Counted from the stretch's first letter, positions 7,702 through 15,767 are shown. The stretch is 20,429 nucleotides of DNA from JBAUHN01 sp049680295 (GCA_049680295.1 JBAUHN010000306.1:1-20429), one strand, 5' to 3'. Program-made: numbers and translations. The notes: a model not told the origin generated them from the letters alone.

Positions 7702-8648
7702 TGTATCCTGATCCCAATTCCGTCACGCGCATCACAAGTCTGGGCGCCGGTCCCATTGGCGGGGGCTGGACCGCGCATTTTCTGGCCCGCGGTTATGACG
7801 TCACAGCCTATTTGCATGACGCGGCTGAGACGGACGCGTTTATGTCAATACTCAACACGGCATGGCGCAGCCTGACCGATCTGGGGCTGGCCCCGGGTGC
7901 GTCTTTGGACCGGTTGCGCATTGTGTCGGAATTGAATGCAGCGCTGGACGGGGCGGAGTTTGTTCAGGAAAGTGGGCCGGAGCGGTTGGAGATCAAACAG
8001 GCGCTTTATGCACAGATGGGGGCGATCCTGCCGCCAAGTGTCGTGATCGGATCATCAACCTCGGGCCTGATGATGAGCGACATTCAGGCCGATTGCCCGA
8101 CGCCGGAACGCACTGTCATCGGCCATCCGTTCAATCCACCCTATCTTTTGCCGCTGGTCGAAATTGTCGGCGGCAGGAAAACCGCGCCAGAAGCGGTCGC
8201 CTGGGCAGGGGAGTTCTACAAAATTGCTGGCAAAGCGCCGCTGATGATGAAAAAGGAAATCCCCGGTTTTGTTGCCACCCGTCTGCAAGAGGCGCTGTGG
8301 CGCGAAGCCTTGCATATGGTTGCCAATGGTGAGGCAACACCGGAAGATATCGACATCGCGCTGATGAACGGCCCCGCCCCGCGTATGGTCAGCCAAGGGC
8401 AGTGCATGGCGTTTCACGTGGCCTGTGGCGCCGGCGGAATGGCGACCAACCTGGACCAGTTCGGCCCGGCGCTGAAACTGCCCTGGACCCGTCTGGAGGC
8501 CCCTGAACTGACCCGCGAATTGCGAGACCGGATGGTGGACGGATGCAATGAGGTTGCCGGGGATCGCCGTTTTGAAGACATGGCCGCACAGCGCGACCGC
8601 GAAATCGTTGGTGTGCTGAAGGCGCTGCGTCAGGTGCGGTCTGCTTGA
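7698..8648 (+). CDS. 3-hydroxyacyl-CoA dehydrogenase family, L-carnitine 3-dehydrogenase-like
   Basis: 316 residues. N-terminal Rossmann fold with GAGPIGGGW (16-24), then SSTSGLMMSD (119-128), and GHPFNPPYLLPLVEIVGG with the His143-Glu155 catalytic pair typical of the family; the C-terminal helical domain follows. The HPFNP-YLLPLVE-GG stretch and a length near 320 are as in L-carnitine dehydrogenase, which oxidises carnitine to 3-dehydrocarnitine with NAD+. It lacks the C-terminal hot-dog thioesterase found fused to some carnitine dehydrogenases. It starts inside the hydratase stop (ATGA) with a second ATG immediately after, and its last 19 bases overlap the 3' end of the convergent regulator gene. 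The BKACE at 9822 would take its keto-acid product. Confidence 0.87.
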   Translation: MMYPDPNSVTRITSLGAGPIGGGWTAHFLARGYDVTAYLHDAAETDAFMSILNTAWRSLTDLGLAPGASLDRLRIVSELNAALDGAEFVQESGPERLEIKQALYAQMGAILPPSVVIGSSTSGLMMSDIQADCPTPERTVIGHPFNPPYLLPLVEIVGGRKTAPEAVAWAGEFYKIAGKAPLMMKKEIPGFVATRLQEALWREALHMVANGEATPEDIDIALMNGPAPRMVSQGQCMAFHVACGAGGMATNLDQFGPALKLPWTRLEAPELTRELRDRMVDGCNEVAGDRRFEDMAAQRDREIVGVLKALRQVRSA

Positions 8649-9676
8649 TCTTTTGCCGGCATTCTGTTGAGTGTCTTGAGGAAATCCGAAAGCGAGCCGG
8701 GCCAGCTGGGCGCGGGTTCGTTTGCGGGCCATGCCTCGCGGTAGTCTGATGGGCGGCGGCCAAAGAATCTTCCGAACGAATAGGCAAAATGTGACAGGGT
8801 GTTAAAGCCGGAAGCGGTGGCAATCTGGCGGATACTCAACTGCGTCGAAATCAACAACAGCCGGGCATTCTGCAACCGCCTGAGCAGTCCGAACTGCACC
8901 ACCGTACACCCTACGTGTTTCTTGAATTGTCGTTCCAGTTGACGTTGTGAAACCCCCAGCAGTTCAGCGATTTCCGGGACGGTCAGCGGTTCCTCGATGT
9001 TATTCTCGATCAAGGTCATCGCCTCGCGGACAAGCGGCAACATTGTCTCGGTGCTGCGTCCCATTGTACTGCGTTGCGACGATGTGGAGCTGCGGATCGG
9101 GTGATGCAGCATCTGGTCGGCGATCTCGCCGGAGAAACTGCTGCCATGCAGTTCTTCGATCAGGCGCAGCATCAAATCGACCCCTGCCAATCCACCCGCG
9201 CAGGTCATCACCTTTTTGTCGAGGGTGAACAACCCTTCGCGAACGTCCACACGGTCAAAAGCTTCGCGAAACCCGTTCAACCATGACCAGTGGATCGTCG
9301 CAGGCTTATTGTCCAACAGACCCGCGCGCGCGACAATATAGCAGCCCAATTCAACCCCGCAGATCCGCGACCCGACGCGACCGCGTTTTCGCAGCCAGGC
9401 AATCAGGTGTTTGTTAGAGTAATGTTCGGTCCCCCAACTGCCCAGAACAAAGACGAAATCGGCTGGTCGCAAGCTGTCATCGGCGATTTGAACCGTTGTC
9501 GTCATCCCATTACTGGCGTTAATCTTTTTGCCATCAAACGAGGCGATTTCCCATGAAAATATCGGCGTTGGCGCGAGATAATTGGCGATTCGCATTGCCT
9601 CGATCATCGTGATCAGCGTGGTGATGTTGAAACGCGGAACGACAATAAATGTCGCATGAATTTGCGCAGGAGCCAT
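8630..9676 (-). CDS. GlxA-family (DJ-1/PfpI + AraC HTH) regulator, CdhR-like
   Basis: From the ATG at 9676 the protein is 348 residues: an N-terminal DJ-1/PfpI-like domain (IVVPRFNITTLITMIEAMRIANYL, then RICGVELGCYIVARAGLLDNK and TIHW) and a C-terminal AraC-type double HTH (PLTVPEIAELLGVSQRQLERQFKKH, IRQIATASGFNTLSHFAYSFGRFFGRRPSDYR). Family members include CdhR and GbdR, activators of carnitine and glycine betaine catabolism, which fits the neighbours. The start is uncertain: the frame is open to 9940, and ATG at 9754 or GTG at 9700 are alternatives; none has a clear SD. I prefer 9676 because the length is normal and it leaves room for the operator-like repeat at 9732-9760. Divergent from the BKACE/transporter operon and convergent with the dehydrogenase. 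Confidence 0.85.
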   Translation of the reverse strand: MAPAQIHATFIVVPRFNITTLITMIEAMRIANYLAPTPIFSWEIASFDGKKINASNGMTTTVQIADDSLRPADFVFVLGSWGTEHYSNKHLIAWLRKRGRVGSRICGVELGCYIVARAGLLDNKPATIHWSWLNGFREAFDRVDVREGLFTLDKKVMTCAGGLAGVDLMLRLIEELHGSSFSGEIADQMLHHPIRSSTSSQRSTMGRSTETMLPLVREAMTLIENNIEEPLTVPEIAELLGVSQRQLERQFKKHVGCTVVQFGLLRRLQNARLLLISTQLSIRQIATASGFNTLSHFAYSFGRFFGRRPSDYREAWPANEPAPSWPGSLSDFLKTLNRMPAKDQADRT

Positions 9677-9731
9677 TTTGGGAGAGATATCAATTTCCAC
9701 CGGTTCCGGACCTTCCGCAGGGGTGCGATTT

Positions 9732-9760
9732 TTCGCCACTATAGACGAATACATGGCGAA
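9732..9760. promoter_or_regulatory. Inverted repeat, candidate operator of the GlxA-type regulator
   Basis: TTCGCCA (9732-9738) and TGGCGAA (9754-9760) are perfect 7-bp inverted arms separated by 15 bases, so the arm centres are 22 bases apart, about two helical turns. This suits a dimer bound to one face of DNA. It lies between the divergent regulator and BKACE genes, 61 bases ahead of the BKACE start codon. A TATAGT on the minus strand lies within the spacer and could be a -10 element for the regulator, though no good -35 is evident. Confidence 0.5.
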
Positions 9761-9821
9761 TAATCGACAAAAAAATGATGACATCCGGCACCAAGCTACC
9801 AAAAAAAGGAAGCCTGACAAA

Positions 9822-10712
9822 ATGAATACTGACGTCGTGTTGACTTGTGCCGTCACCGGAGCGGGCGATACAACGGGCAAAAGCCCGCATGTGCCGGTGA
9901 CCCCGAAAGAGATCGCAGCCGCAGCCATAGAAGCAGCCAAGGCAGGGGCCTCAATCGCCCATATTCATGCGCGTGATCCTGAAACGGGGCAGGGGTCACG
10001 TGATCCGAAACTGTTCAAGGAAATCGTTGACCGGGTGCGCGACAGCGACACGGATGTGGTGATCAACATCACTGCCGGTATGGGGGGCGACTGGATCTCT
10101 GATCCGGCAAATCCGGCGATGCCCGGCCCCGGCACAGATATGATCGGACCCGATGAAAGGCTGGCCCATGTGCGCGAATGCCTGCCCGAGATCTGTTCGC
10201 TCGATTGCGGCACGCTGAATTTTTCAGACACCGATATGATCTATATCTCGACGCCGCCGGCTTTGCGAAGGATGGCTGCTCTGGTGCAGGAATGGGGGGT
10301 GAAACCCGAACTGGAAGTTTTTGAATTGGGCCATATCCGCTTTGCCAAAGCGATGGTCGCAGAAGGCTTGATCAACGCGCCGCCGATGTTCCAGCTGTGC
10401 CTTGGCATACCCTGGGGCGCGGAACAAACGGTCGAGACGATGGCCGCGATGAAAGCGCAACTGCCTGATGGTGCAAGCTGGGCCAGTTTCGGGATTGGAC
10501 GCGGGCAGATGCCGATGATGGCAGCGGCGGTGGCCTTGGGCGGCAATGTACGGGTCGGCCTTGAGGACAACATCTATCTGGACCGCGGCGTGTTGGCGAC
10601 GAATGGTCAACTGGTCACCCGTGCGCGTGAAATCATCGAACGCATGGGCGCGCGGGTCGCGTCGCCGCAAGAGGCCCGCAACAAGCTAAGTCTGCGAGGC
10701 GCAAATGGTTGA
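9822..10712 (+). CDS. Beta-keto acid cleavage enzyme (BKACE, DUF849), 3-dehydrocarnitine type likely
   Basis: 296 residues. Visible: TCAVTGAGDTTGKSP near the N-terminus, AHIHARDPETG with zinc-ligand-type His47 and His49, VINITAGMGGD (80-90), and VGLEDNIYL with Glu248, the third expected metal ligand. BKACE enzymes condense a beta-keto acid with acetyl-CoA to give acetoacetate and a new CoA ester. The TCAVTGAGDT opening recalls the dehydrocarnitine-cleaving members, which yield betainyl-CoA. The frame is open from 9678, but the ATG at 9822 matches the family start and has AAAAGGA about 11 bases upstream. First gene of the second plus-strand operon; its stop overlaps the transporter ATPase start by eight bases, tying uptake to this step. 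Confidence 0.9.
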   Translation: MNTDVVLTCAVTGAGDTTGKSPHVPVTPKEIAAAAIEAAKAGASIAHIHARDPETGQGSRDPKLFKEIVDRVRDSDTDVVINITAGMGGDWISDPANPAMPGPGTDMIGPDERLAHVRECLPEICSLDCGTLNFSDTDMIYISTPPALRRMAALVQEWGVKPELEVFELGHIRFAKAMVAEGLINAPPMFQLCLGIPWGAEQTVETMAAMKAQLPDGASWASFGIGRGQMPMMAAAVALGGNVRVGLEDNIYLDRGVLATNGQLVTRAREIIERMGARVASPQEARNKLSLRGANG

Positions 10713-11706
10713 TGCCACTGGAACTGGCAGCCTGCAAATACGCGACGTTACCAAATTGTTTGGAACGTTTCGCGCCGTAGACAGTATCAGCTTAGATATC
10801 CAGAAAGGCGAGTTTCTGACGCTTTTGGGCCCGTCCGGCTCTGGCAAGACAACGTTGCTGATGATGATCGCCGGTTTTCTGGATATCTCTGAGGGGGATA
10901 TCGCGCTGGATGGTTCCTCTATCGCGGATGTACCGGCAGAAAAGCGCAATTTTGGCATGGTGTTTCAGGGCTATGCGCTGTTCCCGCATATGACGGTGCG
11001 TGACAACATCGGCTATGCGCTGAGTGTGCGCAAGCGCCCAAACGCTGAAATCAAGGCCCGTGTCGACGAGATGTTGGAGCTGGTGCAGTTGCAGGAATTT
11101 GCCGACCGCAAACCGGGTCAATTGTCGGGCGGCCAACAACAGCGTGTCGCGCTGGCGCGTGCGCTATGTTTTGCGCCGCCTGTTTTGCTGCTGGATGAAC
11201 CCTTGGGTGCTTTGGACAAAAAGCTTCGGGTCGAGGTGCAGGAACAGCTGAAAGATATTCACCGACGGGTGGGTACGACCTTCATTTACGTGACCCACGA
11301 TCAGGAAGAGGCGCTGTCAATGTCAGACCGGATCGTCATCATGCGGGACGGTGCGATTGAACAGGTCGGCACCCCTAAAGAACTTTATGAGCGACCCAAC
11401 AGTGAATTTACGGCCAGTTTCCTTGGCAAGTCCAACTTCATTCAGCAAAACGGCAAGACCTGCGCCCTGCGCCCTGAAAAGATAGACCTGCGTGCTGGCA
11501 GTGGACATCCTGAGGCGCGGATGGGCGGGCGCGTGCGCTCCGTCACCTACTTTGGCTCAATGCAGCGGGTCATTGTTGATGCGTCAGATGGCAACGAGAT
11601 CGAGGTTGATATCGACGTGTGGCGCAACAGCGAGACGCTGAACGCCGGGGACGCCGTTGATCTGCTTTGGAACGACGAAGCGGCAGTAGAATTACTGAAG
11701 GGTTGA
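10705..11706 (+). CDS. ABC transporter ATP-binding protein, PotA-like
   Basis: 333 residues. Walker A GPSGSGKTT (42-50), Q-loop in VFQGYALFPHMTV, signature LSGGQQQRVALARAL, Walker B LLLDEPLGALD, and H-loop THDQEEAL are all present. The C-terminal part has a TOBE-type domain (CALRPEKIDL onward). This is the PotA/PotG type of ATPase that energises polyamine, spermidine/putrescine and related importers. It begins inside the BKACE gene end (8-base overlap) and precedes the solute-binding protein, so the four transport genes are co-transcribed with BKACE. The ligand is unknown; a polyamine or a quaternary-ammonium acid fits the context. Confidence 0.95.
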   Translation: MVDATGTGSLQIRDVTKLFGTFRAVDSISLDIQKGEFLTLLGPSGSGKTTLLMMIAGFLDISEGDIALDGSSIADVPAEKRNFGMVFQGYALFPHMTVRDNIGYALSVRKRPNAEIKARVDEMLELVQLQEFADRKPGQLSGGQQQRVALARALCFAPPVLLLDEPLGALDKKLRVEVQEQLKDIHRRVGTTFIYVTHDQEEALSMSDRIVIMRDGAIEQVGTPKELYERPNSEFTASFLGKSNFIQQNGKTCALRPEKIDLRAGSGHPEARMGGRVRSVTYFGSMQRVIVDASDGNEIEVDIDVWRNSETLNAGDAVDLLWNDEAAVELLKG

Positions 11707-11722
11707 ACAACCCCAGAACGGA

Positions 11723-11764
11723 ACGCCGGATCGGCGTCATGACCAAGAAACCGGGCAATCCCGG
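11723..11764 (+). other. Two small intercistronic hairpins
   Basis: Between the ATPase and binding-protein genes lie two perfect hairpins: ACGCCG-GAT-CGGCGT (11723-11737) and CCGGG-CAAT-CCCGG (11751-11764). No T-run follows either. Such stems upstream of a binding-protein gene commonly mark RNA processing or protect the downstream mRNA. Here that role is an inference. Confidence 0.5.
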
Positions 11765-11784
11765 ACCCACCAGGAGGACGAAAA

Positions 11785-12891
11785 ATGCACGACAAACAAT
11801 TTATGAAAGAGATGCTGCAAGACGGTGCCCATGCCTACAAGGAAGGCCGCATGGATCGCCGCACTTTCCTTGCCCTTTGCGGTGCGTCGGGCGTCGCGAT
11901 GAACGCGGTGATGGCGGGCGACGCGCAAGCGGCTGCAGACCATGTAGTGATGTGGAACTGGGGTGGGCAATCCGAGGAATGTCACGGCTCGGCCATTGGT
12001 GAGGCGTTTACCGCCTCGACCGGTAAGGGGCTAAAGTTCGACACCTCCGGCCCGCTGGAAGGCAAGATCAAAGAGATGGTCGACAGCGGCAATGTCACCG
12101 CTGACGTGGCGGATGCAGATTTGTTCAATGCGGTATCGCTTGGGCCAACAGGGCATCTGGAGCCGATTGATTATTCCGTTGTGTCCAAAGACAAGACATT
12201 GCCCGGCTACGCGCTGGAATATGGCGTATCCGTCATTCTTTACGGCTATGCGTTTGTCTATGACACCGAAGCTTACGGCGATAACCCCCCGCAAAACTGG
12301 GCTGATTTCTTTGACACCGCCAAGTTCCCCGGCATGCGGTCGCTGTATAAATGGGCCAATGGCTCGCTTGAGGCAGCGCTGATGGCCGATGGTGTGGCGG
12401 GTGATGCGCTCTATCCGCTTGATATGGATCGCGCTTTGGCCAAAATCAAATCAATCAAAGAAGACAGCCTGTACTGGGGGTCCGGATCTGAGGCGCATTC
12501 GATGTGCGTGAATGGCGAAGTTTCGATGGGTATGATCTGGCAGAACCGCGGGCGCAACATCGAGAATGACACTGATGGGCGTTACAAGCTGGTGAACAAT
12601 CAGGCGATGGCGATGCCTGGTGCCTATATCGTGCCAAAGGGTAATCCGGCCGGTGCCGCCGTGATGCAGTTCATCGCAACCGCCCAAGAGGTGCCCGCGC
12701 AGCTTGCGCTTCTGGATTGTCTGGGGATGACCCCGTCCAACCCGGCAGCCTTTGGCGAAATCCCCGAAGATCAGCAACCTTATGCGATCACTTCGGCGCT
12801 GAACATCGACAAGATCGTTTATAATGATCCGACCTGGTGGGGCGAGAACGGCGGCGATGCGGTGAACGCATTCCTTGACGCAATCAGCTAG
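11785..12891 (+). CDS. Periplasmic solute-binding protein (polyamine-type), Tat signal
   Basis: 368 residues of the PotD-like extracellular solute-binding family. A twin-arginine signal is visible: DRRTFLALCG at 24-33, a hydrophobic stretch, and a likely cleavage site at AQA-AAD (about 49). The mature part begins DHVVMWNWGG and contains several aromatic sites (YKWANG, SLYWGSG, MIWQNRG, PTWWGENG). Trp-rich pockets are how PotD- and ProX-type proteins hold cationic amines, so a polyamine or betaine-like ligand is plausible. The start ATG has AGGAGG seven bases ahead. It is followed by a hairpin (12905-12930) that may lower expression of the permease genes relative to this one. Confidence 0.92.
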   Translation: MHDKQFMKEMLQDGAHAYKEGRMDRRTFLALCGASGVAMNAVMAGDAQAAADHVVMWNWGGQSEECHGSAIGEAFTASTGKGLKFDTSGPLEGKIKEMVDSGNVTADVADADLFNAVSLGPTGHLEPIDYSVVSKDKTLPGYALEYGVSVILYGYAFVYDTEAYGDNPPQNWADFFDTAKFPGMRSLYKWANGSLEAALMADGVAGDALYPLDMDRALAKIKSIKEDSLYWGSGSEAHSMCVNGEVSMGMIWQNRGRNIENDTDGRYKLVNNQAMAMPGAYIVPKGNPAGAAVMQFIATAQEVPAQLALLDCLGMTPSNPAAFGEIPEDQQPYAITSALNIDKIVYNDPTWWGENGGDAVNAFLDAIS

Positions 12892-12904
12892 TTTTGCTGA
12901 CCTA

Positions 12905-12930
12905 CCGCCCGGCAAATTCCTGTCGGGCGG
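12905..12930 (+). terminator. Intercistronic hairpin, possible partial terminator
   Basis: A 10-bp stem (12905-12914 with 12921-12930, one G-T wobble) with loop AATTCC lies 14 bases after the binding-protein stop. It is followed by GCAATTTTG, only a weak T-run. The next gene in the same direction starts 20 bases later, so read-through must occur. This is the usual arrangement for making more binding protein than permease. Confidence 0.6.
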
Positions 12931-12949
12931 GCAATTTTGAAACGGACCA

Positions 12950-13801
12950 ATGATGCACGCCTTGCGCAAGCAAATCCATCCCGGCTGGTTGATCATCGCA
13001 CCTTTGCTGGTGCTGGTGGTGGCGCTGTATCTGGGGCCGATCCTGAACATCCTGTGGCTTAGCGTGACGGATCCTCAACCGGGTTTTGGCAACTACGCCA
13101 AGCTGGGGGAAAGCGATGCGTTGGTGCGTATCATCTGGACCACCGTTCGCATTTGCATCATCACCACGATGTTCAGCGTGACCTTGGGCTATTCGATTGC
13201 CTATGCGATGGTCCACTGCCATCAGCGCCAGAAGAATTACATGCTGACACTGCTGCTGGTGTCTTTTTGGATATCTATTCTTGTGCGGACCTTTTCGTGG
13301 CTGATGCTGCTGGGGCGCAATGGTTTGGTGAATGTCGCATTGGAAGACGTCGGCCTGATCGCCGAGCCCATCGCTTTTATGCGAAACGAGTTGGGCGTTC
13401 TGATCGGCATGATTCACTATATGATCCCCTATGCGGTGCTGCCTTTGCTGGTGTCGATGCAGGCGCTGGACAAGCGGGTTATGGATGCCTCGCGCAATTT
13501 GGGCGCAAGCGGTAGCCAGACGTTCTGGCGCATCTATCTGCCGCTGACCACACCGGGACTTGTGGCTTCAACTTTGCTGGTCTTTATCCTCAGCCTTGGC
13601 TTTTACGTAACCCCGGCGGTTCTGGGCGGAGGCAAAGTGCTGATGGTGGCGGAATATATTTCCGTCCAACTGCTGGTGACGCTGAAATGGGGGACTGCCG
13701 CGATGTTGGCTGCGTGCATGCTGACCGGTGTGCTGGCAATGATCTGGATCATGTCACGGTTCATGAAGCTTAGCACCGTATTCGGAGGGGCCACGCGATG
13801 A
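12950..13801 (+). CDS. ABC transporter permease, PotB-like
   Basis: 283 residues, a six-helix inner-membrane permease. The first membrane segment is about 12-38 (LIIAPLLVLVVALYLGPI). Others are visible near 62-90, 97-122, 147-172, 203-226 and 248-268. The ATPase-contacting EAA loop is DASRNLGASGSQTFWRIYLP (179-198). Two adjacent ATG codons (12950, 12953) begin the gene, with only a weak GGA upstream. The end overlaps the next permease by four bases (ATGA). It pairs with that protein to form the transmembrane channel of the importer. Confidence 0.92.
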   Translation: MMHALRKQIHPGWLIIAPLLVLVVALYLGPILNILWLSVTDPQPGFGNYAKLGESDALVRIIWTTVRICIITTMFSVTLGYSIAYAMVHCHQRQKNYMLTLLLVSFWISILVRTFSWLMLLGRNGLVNVALEDVGLIAEPIAFMRNELGVLIGMIHYMIPYAVLPLLVSMQALDKRVMDASRNLGASGSQTFWRIYLPLTTPGLVASTLLVFILSLGFYVTPAVLGGGKVLMVAEYISVQLLVTLKWGTAAMLAACMLTGVLAMIWIMSRFMKLSTVFGGATR

Positions 13802-14595
13802 GGCCGGGGCTGTTTTCATATTTCAACCGGGTGGGCGCCTGGGTCTTACTGTTGTTTCTGGTCACGCCTGCGCTGATCGCCATCCCTGTGTCACTGACGC
13901 CAAAACGGTTTTTGTCGATGCCATCGGGCGAGGTTTCGCTGCGCCATTTCCATAAGCTGTTCACCAGCGAGGAATGGTTGTCGAGCTTCTTTCAAAGTGG
14001 CGTTATCGCTGTGTCGACCTCGGCGCTGGCCACTGTTCTTGGCACGCTTTGCGCCATCGGGCTGTGGCGGGTGTCGTCGAAATACAGCGAACTGGTGCGT
14101 GCCTTTCTGCTGTTGCCGCTCATCATTCCTCAGATCATTTCGGCGATGGCGTTCTACCGCTTGTGGATTCCGCTGGGGCTGCTGGACAGCTATGCAGGGC
14201 TGATCCTTGCCCATACCATTCTGGCGGCACCGATGGTGCTGATCACCGTCAGCGCGTCTCTGGCGACCTTTGATCCCAAGCTGGAACAGGCGTCGAAAAA
14301 CCTTGGTGCGTCGAACTGGACAACGATGCGCCGGGTTATCCTGCCCTCTATCAAACCGGGGGTCTTTGGCGGCGCGCTGTTTGCCTTTATCCTCAGCTGG
14401 GACGAGATTGTCGTCACGCTGTTCATCTCCAAATTCAACGTTTACACCCTGCCGCGCCGCATGTGGAACGGCATCCGCGAAAACACCGATCCAACCGTGG
14501 CCGCCGCCGCCGTTGTGCTGATTGCCATCACTATTATTGCCTTTGCCATCTTCGCGATCCAATCGCGCCGAAATGCAAAGCAAACCACAGCTTAA
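13798..14595 (+). CDS. ABC transporter permease, PotC-like
   Basis: 265 residues, the second inner-membrane permease. The first hydrophobic segment is about 13-33 (AWVLLLFLVTPALIAIPVS), others near 67-90, 102-121, 133-153, 190-211 and 235-255. The EAA loop is QASKNLGASNWTTMRRVILP (164-183). It starts inside the stop of the first permease (ATGA), which points to coupled translation and equal amounts. It ends 11 bases before the acyl-CoA dehydrogenase, so the catabolic genes continue in the same transcript. Confidence 0.92.
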   Translation: MRPGLFSYFNRVGAWVLLLFLVTPALIAIPVSLTPKRFLSMPSGEVSLRHFHKLFTSEEWLSSFFQSGVIAVSTSALATVLGTLCAIGLWRVSSKYSELVRAFLLLPLIIPQIISAMAFYRLWIPLGLLDSYAGLILAHTILAAPMVLITVSASLATFDPKLEQASKNLGASNWTTMRRVILPSIKPGVFGGALFAFILSWDEIVVTLFISKFNVYTLPRRMWNGIRENTDPTVAAAAVVLIAITIIAFAIFAIQSRRNAKQTTA

Positions 14596-14606
14596 GCGAG
14601 GGTCAA

Positions 14607-15767
14607 ATGAACATGGAAACCAGCCACGAGAACGACCTGTTGGTCAGCACGGTGCGTCGCTTTGTCGAGACCGAGATGTTCCCCCATGAGGATGAAGTGG
14701 ACCGTCTGGGCCATGTTCCCGACGAGATTGGGCAACAGATTGCGGCCAGGGCGCAGGGCTTGGGTCTTTATGCCTGCAACCTGCCTGAAGAGGTTGGCGG
14801 GGGGGGGCTGAGCATTTCGCAAATGGCGCTGATTGAACGGGAATACGGGCGCACCAGCCACGCGTTGCAAAGCTGGGCGGCGCGTCCGACCGAATTGCTG
14901 ATGGCCTGTGATGCGGCCCAACGCGAGCGCTATCTGCTGCCTGCCGTGCGGGGCGAAAAGCGCGAGCTTTTTGCGCTTACAGAACCGGATGCCGGGTCAG
15001 ATGTGATGGGCATGAAAACCAATGCGCGCCGTGATGGCGATGACTGGATTCTCAACGGCTCCAAACATTTTATTTCGGGTCCATGCATGCCTGATTTCGC
15101 CATCGTCTTTGCCGCCACCGGTGTGGATGAAACGCCGCGTGGCCCGCGCAAACGTGTCACGGCATTTCTGGTGGATGTGGGCACAAAAGGATTTGACTGT
15201 CGCGAAGGCACCAAATGCGTCAGCTACCGTGGCTACAAGACGTTTGAGCTGCATTTCGACAATGTGCGGCTTGGGCCGGAGCAGGTCCTGGGTGAAGAAG
15301 CGCGCGGATTGGAACTATCCGGCAAATGGCTGGGCATGGGACGCATCTGGGTTGGTGCCACGTGTTGTGGCAAGGCCGAGCGTATTCTGAACATGGCCAC
15401 GGATTGGGCCGCCACGCGCAAACAGTTCGGCAAACCCATCGGGACGTTTCAGGCCACGGGGTTCCGTCTGGCGGATGGTGCGATAAATCTGCGCGCGGCA
15501 GAGCTGATGGTGAACGACGCGGTCACCCGCGCCGAAAACGGCGTGATGAGCGATGCAGACGCCGCGATGATCAAAGTGTTCTGTTCGGAGATGCTGAATA
15601 AGATCGCCGACGATGCCGTGCAAATCTTTGGCGGCATGGGGTTGATGGAAGAGATGCCCATCCAGCGTTTTTGGCGCGACAGCCGGCTTGAGCGGATATG
15701 GGACGGCACCAGCGAAATCCAGCGTCATATCATCACACGTTCCATTTTGCGGCCGCTTGGTGCATGA
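14607..15767 (+). CDS. Acyl-CoA dehydrogenase, possibly gamma-butyrobetainyl-CoA type
   Basis: 386 residues, standard acyl-CoA dehydrogenase length. Visible: FALTEPDAGSD (122-132, FAD/substrate contact), SYRGYKTFELHFDNVRLG, TRKQFGKPIGTFQA (270-283), QIFGGMGLMEEMPIQRFWRDSR, and IWDGTSEIQR at the C-terminus. At residue 366 Asp stands where the catalytic Glu of YEGT-type enzymes lies, which may shift specificity or mean that the base is elsewhere. The frame extends upstream to 14463, but ATG at 14607 follows GAGGG closely and ATG at 14613 is an alternative. A G9 run at 14799-14807 encodes a Gly4 stretch. In this context it would make an enoyl-CoA such as crotonobetainyl-CoA for the CaiD-like hydratase. 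Electrons would go to ETF, which is not encoded here. Confidence 0.9.
   Translation: MNMETSHENDLLVSTVRRFVETEMFPHEDEVDRLGHVPDEIGQQIAARAQGLGLYACNLPEEVGGGGLSISQMALIEREYGRTSHALQSWAARPTELLMACDAAQRERYLLPAVRGEKRELFALTEPDAGSDVMGMKTNARRDGDDWILNGSKHFISGPCMPDFAIVFAATGVDETPRGPRKRVTAFLVDVGTKGFDCREGTKCVSYRGYKTFELHFDNVRLGPEQVLGEEARGLELSGKWLGMGRIWVGATCCGKAERILNMATDWAATRKQFGKPIGTFQATGFRLADGAINLRAAELMVNDAVTRAENGVMSDADAAMIKVFCSEMLNKIADDAVQIFGGMGLMEEMPIQRFWRDSRLERIWDGTSEIQRHIITRSILRPLGA

Noticed and set aside
8055..8732. Minus-strand open frame (225 codons) antisense to the dehydrogenase
   Set aside because: No recognisable domain, overlaps a strongly supported gene, and has no SD or operon position.
9677..9940. 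N-terminal extension of the GlxA-type regulator up to 9940
   Set aside because: It would overlap the BKACE coding start by over 100 bases on the opposite strand, adds a hydrophobic sequence foreign to the family, and has no SD. A shorter extension to 9754 cannot be fully excluded.
13891..14583. Long minus-strand open frame (230 codons) antisense to the second permease
   Set aside because: His/Arg/Gln-rich translation with no family features; the + strand codes for a clear six-helix permease with an EAA loop. Such shadows are common in GC-rich genes.
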